Shown here one piece after another: positions 59,253 through 64,000 of a DNA stretch of 64,000 bases; position 1 is the stretch's first letter, and every line of letters begins with the position of its first letter. This stretch comes from Sclerotinia nivalis (lineage: Eukaryota; Ascomycota; Leotiomycetes; Helotiales; Sclerotiniaceae): contig JAPEIS010000016.1 of the NCBI GenBank assembly GCA_029531795.1, positions 186,001 to 250,000 of the forward strand, written 5' to 3'. A model generated the notes under the pieces. The model did no database searches. It saw only the letters and a program-made list of their open reading frames with translations, and had not been told where the DNA came from. The translations under genes and the position numbers were made by a program.

Positions 59253-60126
59253 ATGGCATCCATGCGACGAATAAAGATATTCGGACTCCTCGTCCTCATC
59301 GCCGTCGTCTCCCTCCTCTTCTACACATCCTCTCTCCGTCAACAACGCAATGTCGCAGCGGGTACCGGAGATTTCTACACCAAAACCATGAAAGGTTTGG
59401 GAAAACAGGAGGTAGCTGAGGCGGGTGCCGGTGCAGGTGGTAAAAGCGATGATGATGAAAAGGTAGCAAAGCAGATGGCGCAGAGATTAAGAGATGCGGC
59501 TGATAAGGCGAAGGATAATGCGAATGCGAAGGCTTTTAAACCGGATCCACCAAGTCAGGTGGTAGGGAAGGGAAATGCGGCCGAGGGACAGGGCGAGAGG
59601 AGTGTGGCGGGTAGAAAGAAGATTGGGGGGGAGAAGGCGCAGGAAGTGGTTAAGGAGAAGGATGAGGAGGAGAAGGAAGATGTGGAGGTTACGACGGAAT
59701 TGAATGCCATTTTGAAGAAATCGCCGAGTATGTTCCTTTCTTCTTTATTTCTTCATCCTATTTCTATTTCTATCATCTTTGCGTCTAGAACACAACTAAT
59801 AGACCCTCACAGTAATTATCTTTTCCAAATCCTACTGTCCGCACTCCAGACGCGCCAAAACTATCCTCCTCGAAAAATACTCCATCGATCCACTTCCCTA
59901 CGTAATAGAACTCGATCAACATCCCCTCGGAGGAAAATTACAAGCGAGATTGGCACAATTAACGGGTAGAAGAACGGTACCCAATGTATTGATTAATGGA
60001 GTTAGTATTGGAGGAGGAGATGATGTTGCTGAATTGCATGCGAAGAAGAACTTGGAGGAGAAAGTGAAGGATTTGGGGGGAAAGAAAATTAAGGATGTTA
60101 AGGCTATTGCGGATGCGGGTTTGTGA
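59253..60126 (+). CDS. Monothiol glutaredoxin, ER/Golgi type (Grx6/Grx7-like)
   Basis: Two exons, 59253-59727 and 59813-60126, join across an 85-nt intron to 262 residues. A signal anchor lies at the N-terminus (RRIKIFGLLVLIAVVSLLFY), then DFYTKTMKGLG, then a charged Ala/Lys/Glu-rich linker to about residue 150. The glutaredoxin fold begins at ILKKSPIIIFSKSYCPHS with the active Cys167 in CPHS (the second Cys of dithiol Grx is Ser), followed by RTVPNVLINGVSIGGGDDV, which carries the TVP and GG motifs that bind glutathione. This matches yeast Grx6 and Grx7, which are type II membrane proteins of the early secretory pathway. The start fits the family. An in-frame upstream ATG at 59122 could add 18 residues through an intron at 59144-59220. 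Confidence 0.88.
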
Positions 60127-60665
60127 TGGGGATGGGGGATATGAGAATATATGGGGGGAGGGATGGATAAGTAAAAGCATAAGCTGGGTTTTTGGGGAGA
60201 TAATATCTTGTTACTTGAGGGGAAATTTTCCGTTGGAATGGAATGGAATAGCAAGAAATTGGAAGAAAGTATTACTAGGCAGGCGTCTTTGGCAAAAAGG
60301 CTGGCTGGCTAATAGGCAAGGATCCATGGACTGGCATTCTGGGTTGTGGGCGTTTATTGTTTATTGTTCAAAACAGAATTCATTTGGTCTTTAAACCAGC
60401 TTTCTTTGTATTATCATGCATGCATATGTGGGTGGGACTTTGTCTTTACTTATGTTAGCTTATTCTTACGTGTATATTGATGGGAAGAGAATTACAGCGC
60501 TTGGGAAAGCTTGGAGAATGAGGGTATGGGGTTGTTTTTAGTATTTGTTGAGTTAGTTGATGGAATTGAATGGATATTGGAAGAGTGCTTTTGAATGATA
60601 ACAATGATGGTGATGATGACTGTGATAGATACTATTTATAAATCTTTTGAAATTGTATTCGGATG

Positions 60666-60767
60666 GGAGGAAGGGGGAAGGGGGAAGGGGGAAGGGGGAA
60701 GGGAGAGGATGGAGAAGGAGAAGGGGGAAGGGGGAAGGGAGAGGATGGAAAGGGAGAAGGGGAGGGA
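60666..60767. repeat. GGGGGAA-type minisatellite
   Basis: Repeated AGGGGGA units interrupted by GGGAGAGGATGG, giving an irregular array of about 100 bases. It is a strong purine-rich stretch on the plus strand. Confidence 0.8.
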
Positions 60768-60788
60768 TGTAGATACTAGCTAGGTAGG

Positions 60789-60848
60789 TAATGTTCTAGG
60801 TGATGTTCTAGGTAATGTTCTAGGTAATGTTCTAGGTAATGTTCTAGA
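60789..60848. repeat. 12-bp tandem repeat TAATGTTCTAGG, five copies
   Basis: Five consecutive 12-bp units. All carry ATGTTCTAG; the second starts TG where the others start TA, and the last is followed by ATT. It lies directly between two other arrays. Confidence 0.92.
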
Positions 60849-60869
60849 TTGATTTTTGGGGTGATGAAG

Positions 60870-60940
60870 GATGGATGTGGATGTGGATGTGGATGTGGAT
60901 ATGGATATGGATATGGATATGGATATGGATATGGATGGAT
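60870..60940. repeat. 6-bp tandem repeat GGATGT / GGATAT
   Basis: About eleven copies of a hexanucleotide. The first copies are GGATGT and the later ones GGATAT, so a single variant base has spread through half the array. Confidence 0.92.
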
Positions 60941-62552
60941 TGAGTGGGCGGGAGCTAGGGAATTAGGGAGGAGGGAATCAGGCATTGGGAATTTTGAAAT
61001 TTGGATGTTGCCGAGGAAGTACCCGGGGAAAGCGGGGTGTTGTGAGTTAGTTGGTTGTGATTCATGAATACCGAATCACTACTAGCTAGGTGAGGTGAGA
61101 TGAGATAGATATGAGTAGGTAGGCAGGTTTTGGAAGTAAGATTACTTGGAAAGTGCTTTGCTTGTTTTACTTGTGTATGTGTATGCGCGTGTGTGTTTAT
61201 GTGTGTACGATTGGAGATGGAGATGGAGATAGATATAGCTTTATGTTATTTCATATCTCTTGGTGAAGGGAGGTAAGATTTGGTTATTGTGGTTTGGTAG
61301 GAAGGAGGGGGAAGAGGAGGGGAAGAAATGGGAAAGAAAGGGAGGGGAAAGGGAGGAGGGATGTGTAGATATTATTTAGATAATCGAGTATATTATTATA
61401 CTTTGAAAGTCCGCTGTTAATTGTAAGTCTTATATGTAACGTGCGCTACTTAGGGAATATATACAAATGTACGGATGACGGGGTACGGAGGAGAAGCAAA
61501 TTAGTGGTTAATGACTATTGTGAGATAGAGCAGATCCAGCGAGATGGGTAAATGTAAAATTTTCCAAGTGTGGCGGCACTCATCGTCGAACTACCTGGTA
61601 GACTTGCTACCGTACTCTTTGGTCTAGATTTGGATCTTTCGATTTAGATACCCAGACGTGAGATATTTCCTTCATCGCGTACTTTAAACCCGGAGTTAAG
61701 GGGCAAAAAAATGCCAAGCGATGTGCTCAGACAAAACAAACAAAAGATCAACGTTGACTAATCGACTTCCAAAAAGTCATCTACGTCAGCGATCGATGAA
61801 ACTTTCCTCAAGCTTTATTCATTGATCGACATTGATTGATCGTGCATGCAGAAGCATATTCGCCATATCGAAACAATGGGGGTATATCGAGTCTATGCTT
61901 TGTCTATGTGTGCATATTAAGTTTAAGCTTAATGCAGTTTCCGGACAATTTATATGTGGTGTCTGTGAGATGGTGATTATTGGGTTTTGCCTGGGTATTT
62001 GTTGATCTATTGAGCCTACTTGGATGGACTTTAGATCTCGGGTTTAATGTGTACATTGTTGGTTTTTGATATGATCATGAGGCTGTGGGATGGGCTTGAT
62101 GGGAAAAGACTGATAAGTGTTGCTGTGTTGGGTAAGGTTGATGTTGGGACTGCTTGATGTCCCGTTGATACTACTAGGGAGGTATGAGGTATGATATCAT
62201 ATGGTCTATTCAAATGGCCGAGAATTGAATGTTGTATTTGGAAGAAGGAAGAGAAAATATGATGATTCGGTTTGGTTTTCATACTTATATTTGTTTCTTT
62301 CTCTAAAATTTTCGTCTTTTCTCATACATATCATTTTCATATATATATATATACATCCCTTTTTAAATATATATTGCTTCACATATTTATTATTCTCCCT
62401 ACGCTTATTTATTATCAATAATTTTAAATTCTACCTCTAGAATTATCTACTTATTGTTTTATTACAGGCAAATTGATTTGCCACACTAGTTTTTATTCAT
62501 CCAGTTATTTATCATTGGTGTTGTCAACAAATTTGACAAGTAAAGGGCCAAA

Positions 62553-64000
62553 ATGAAGGAACTCTTTCGAGATGCGACAGCAGGAAAGGTCTTACGGCTA
62601 TTATCAGGAAATAGAATTTTGAAATATCCAGAGGAACGAAGTGTGCCGGCGGACAGCGAGAAAGGAAATCCAGTTACTTGGCGGAAGTATCTACATATCC
62701 AGAAGACGCAGAACGTGAGGGAATATGGGAGTTGTGATGAGCCTGAACAAGGACAGTTACTGGATGATAAGGATAATGATAGTCCAAGTCAAGATGGAGA
62801 ATACGTTAGACCCTCAAACGCGACGCAAAGTTCGGATCGAACAAGAGTGGTAAATGATAATGGTGTGAATACGAAGAATGGAGGCATAGATGTTCAAATT
62901 ATTGATTGGGACCAAACTGATGGAGTTTATGATTCAGAGGTATGTTGTTGTAGCTCTAGCATATTCAAGCATACAGTCTCGAACCCACGTTACAATGCTG
63001 ACGAATATCAATAATAGAATCCACAAAACTGGTCGACAGGAAAGAAGTTCTTCGTTACTTTCCTCATTTGTCTATTGACTTTCGCCGTCTACATTGGATC
63101 AGCCATCTATTCTGCAGGTATTTTAGATGTAATGGCAAAATTCGGAGTCGGTCAAGTCGCTGCCACTGCTGGTCTCACCTTATTCGTAGCCGGTTACGGT
63201 ATAGGTCCCATGTTATGGTCTCCCATGAGTGAGATACCTCAAATTGGTCGAAATCCCGTTTACATTGGCACGCTTATTGCATTTGTGGTTTTACAATTTG
63301 GTGTTATATATGCGAGGAATTTCGCCATGATGCTTATATTTCGATTCTTGACTGGCTTTTTTGGCTCTCCTGTATTGGCTACTGGAGGTGCTTCGTTGAG
63401 TGATATGTATGCGCCAAATAAGAGAGCTTATGCTATTGCGATTTGGGGTATGGCTGCTGTGTCAGGTCCAGTGGTATGTTTTTCTCTAACTTCTTTCTTT
63501 TAATTCTTGATTACTGACAAGCTCAGTTGGGTCCCTTGGTTGGAGGATTTGCTGCGGAGAAAAAAGGGTGGACTTGGACTATTTGGGAATTGACTTGGTT
63601 ATCTGGTGAGTTGATCCATCGTTTACAAGACTTTGCCATATCTTACTGTTAGCTTTGATACTGACAAAATTTCTACAGGATTCGCACTGATGGTCCTAAT
63701 CTTCTTATTACCTGAGACCAGCTCCGCCAATATATTATATCGTCGACGTCTCCGTCTCACAAAAGCCAGTGGTGTCAATAATTTAAAATCCGAACCAGAA
63801 ATCGAAGCCGATAAAATGACCACGCAAGATAAAATCAACATGGGGCTCATTCGTCCCTTCTCACTTACTTTTACGGAACCAATTCTTTTCTGTCTCAATC
63901 TATACATCGCACTAATTTATGGTCTTCTATATGTCTGGTTTGAATCATTCGCCATTGTTTTTGTCGAGATTCACGGTTTTAGCTTGGGGAAAGAAGGACT
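62553..64000 (+). CDS. MFS drug/polyamine transporter (DHA1-like), 5' part
   Basis: Exons 62553-62939, 63018-63473, 63527-63605 and 63679 to the window end; the gene runs off the right edge. The first 130 residues are a hydrophilic cytosolic leader (KELFRDATAGKVLRLL, RTRVVNDNGVNTKNGG). The transporter core follows: NPQNWSTGKKFFVTFLICLL, then FGVGQVAATAGLTLFVAGYG, SPMSEIPQIGRNPVYIG, ARNFAMMLIFRFLTGFFGSP, SLSDMYAPNKRAYAIAIWG and GPLVGGFAAEKKGWTW. NPxNW near the first helix and the PxxSEIPxxGRNPVYI block are typical of the DHA1 subfamily containing Tpo1/Flu1-type multidrug and polyamine exporters of the plasma membrane. Introns are 78, 53 and 73 nt. The cytosolic loop after TM6 (SGVNNLKSEPEIEADKM) is present; the second half is outside. 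Confidence 0.9.

Larger units (their letters stand above)
60127..62552. other. Intergenic region with minisatellite cluster
   Basis: About 2.4 kb. The left third has three adjacent tandem arrays (60666-60940, listed separately). The rest is AT-rich promoter DNA of the transporter gene; frames such as 62031-62282 have no features. No RNA gene is visible. Confidence 0.5.

Overview
The window is nuclear DNA of a filamentous ascomycete. Almost every multi-exon gene is split by short introns of about 45-120 nt with GTATGT/GTAAGT-type donors, CTAAC/CTAAT/CTGAT-type branch sites and CAG/TAG acceptors. Gene content (F1F0 subunit H, 26S Rpt5, TFIIB, Sch9, an RSC7-like remodeler subunit, a PTS1-bearing hydratase) is typical of Pezizomycotina. 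From protein style and the AT-rich intergenic DNA I infer a leotiomycete such as Botrytis or Sclerotinia; that genus-level guess is not proven here. I reconstructed 22 protein genes by joining exons in frame. I recognised no tRNA, rRNA, CRISPR array or intact transposon.

Layout: 1-5041 is gene-poor, AT-rich and full of microsatellites. 5042-6738 (-) is the RSC7-like subunit. 9933-13351 (+) is SCH9, whose first coding exon lies 622 nt upstream of the rest. 16762-17809 (+) is a Kre9/Knh-domain membrane protein. ATP14 (18544-19071, -) and an unknown gene (19747-20535, +) diverge. 21813-23556 (+) is a Gfo/Idh/MocA oxidoreductase, convergent with a large VPS9-ankyrin-PX endosomal protein (24513-28613, -). 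29429-30699 (+) is a CE4 polysaccharide deacetylase, followed by two tandem paralogous BTB-like genes (31206-33729, +), a degenerate 3'-5' exonuclease-fold protein (34799-35767, +) and a kinase-HAD-UPRT fusion (36198-38306, +).

The second half holds RPT5 (38908-40457, -) divergent from the TFIIB gene (41556-42663, +). Then come a peroxisomal MaoC-type hydratase (43640-44854, +), a repeat-expanded coiled-coil protein (45285-46061, +), a small kinase-like protein (47124-47753, -), an F-box-like protein (48603-49698, -), a sterol-desaturase-family protein (52176-53249, -), a 900-residue alpha/beta hydrolase (54898-57647, +), an ER/Golgi-type glutaredoxin (59253-60126, +) and the 5' part of a DHA1-type MFS transporter (62553-64000, +).

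The genes are mostly independent housekeeping or accessory genes. There is no obvious biosynthetic cluster. The most unusual items are the kinase-HAD-UPRT fusion, the exonuclease-fold protein that has lost its catalytic acids, the tandem BTB-like pair, a stop-free 63-nt intron just before the first histidine box of the desaturase, and a 93-bp in-frame duplication in the coiled-coil gene.
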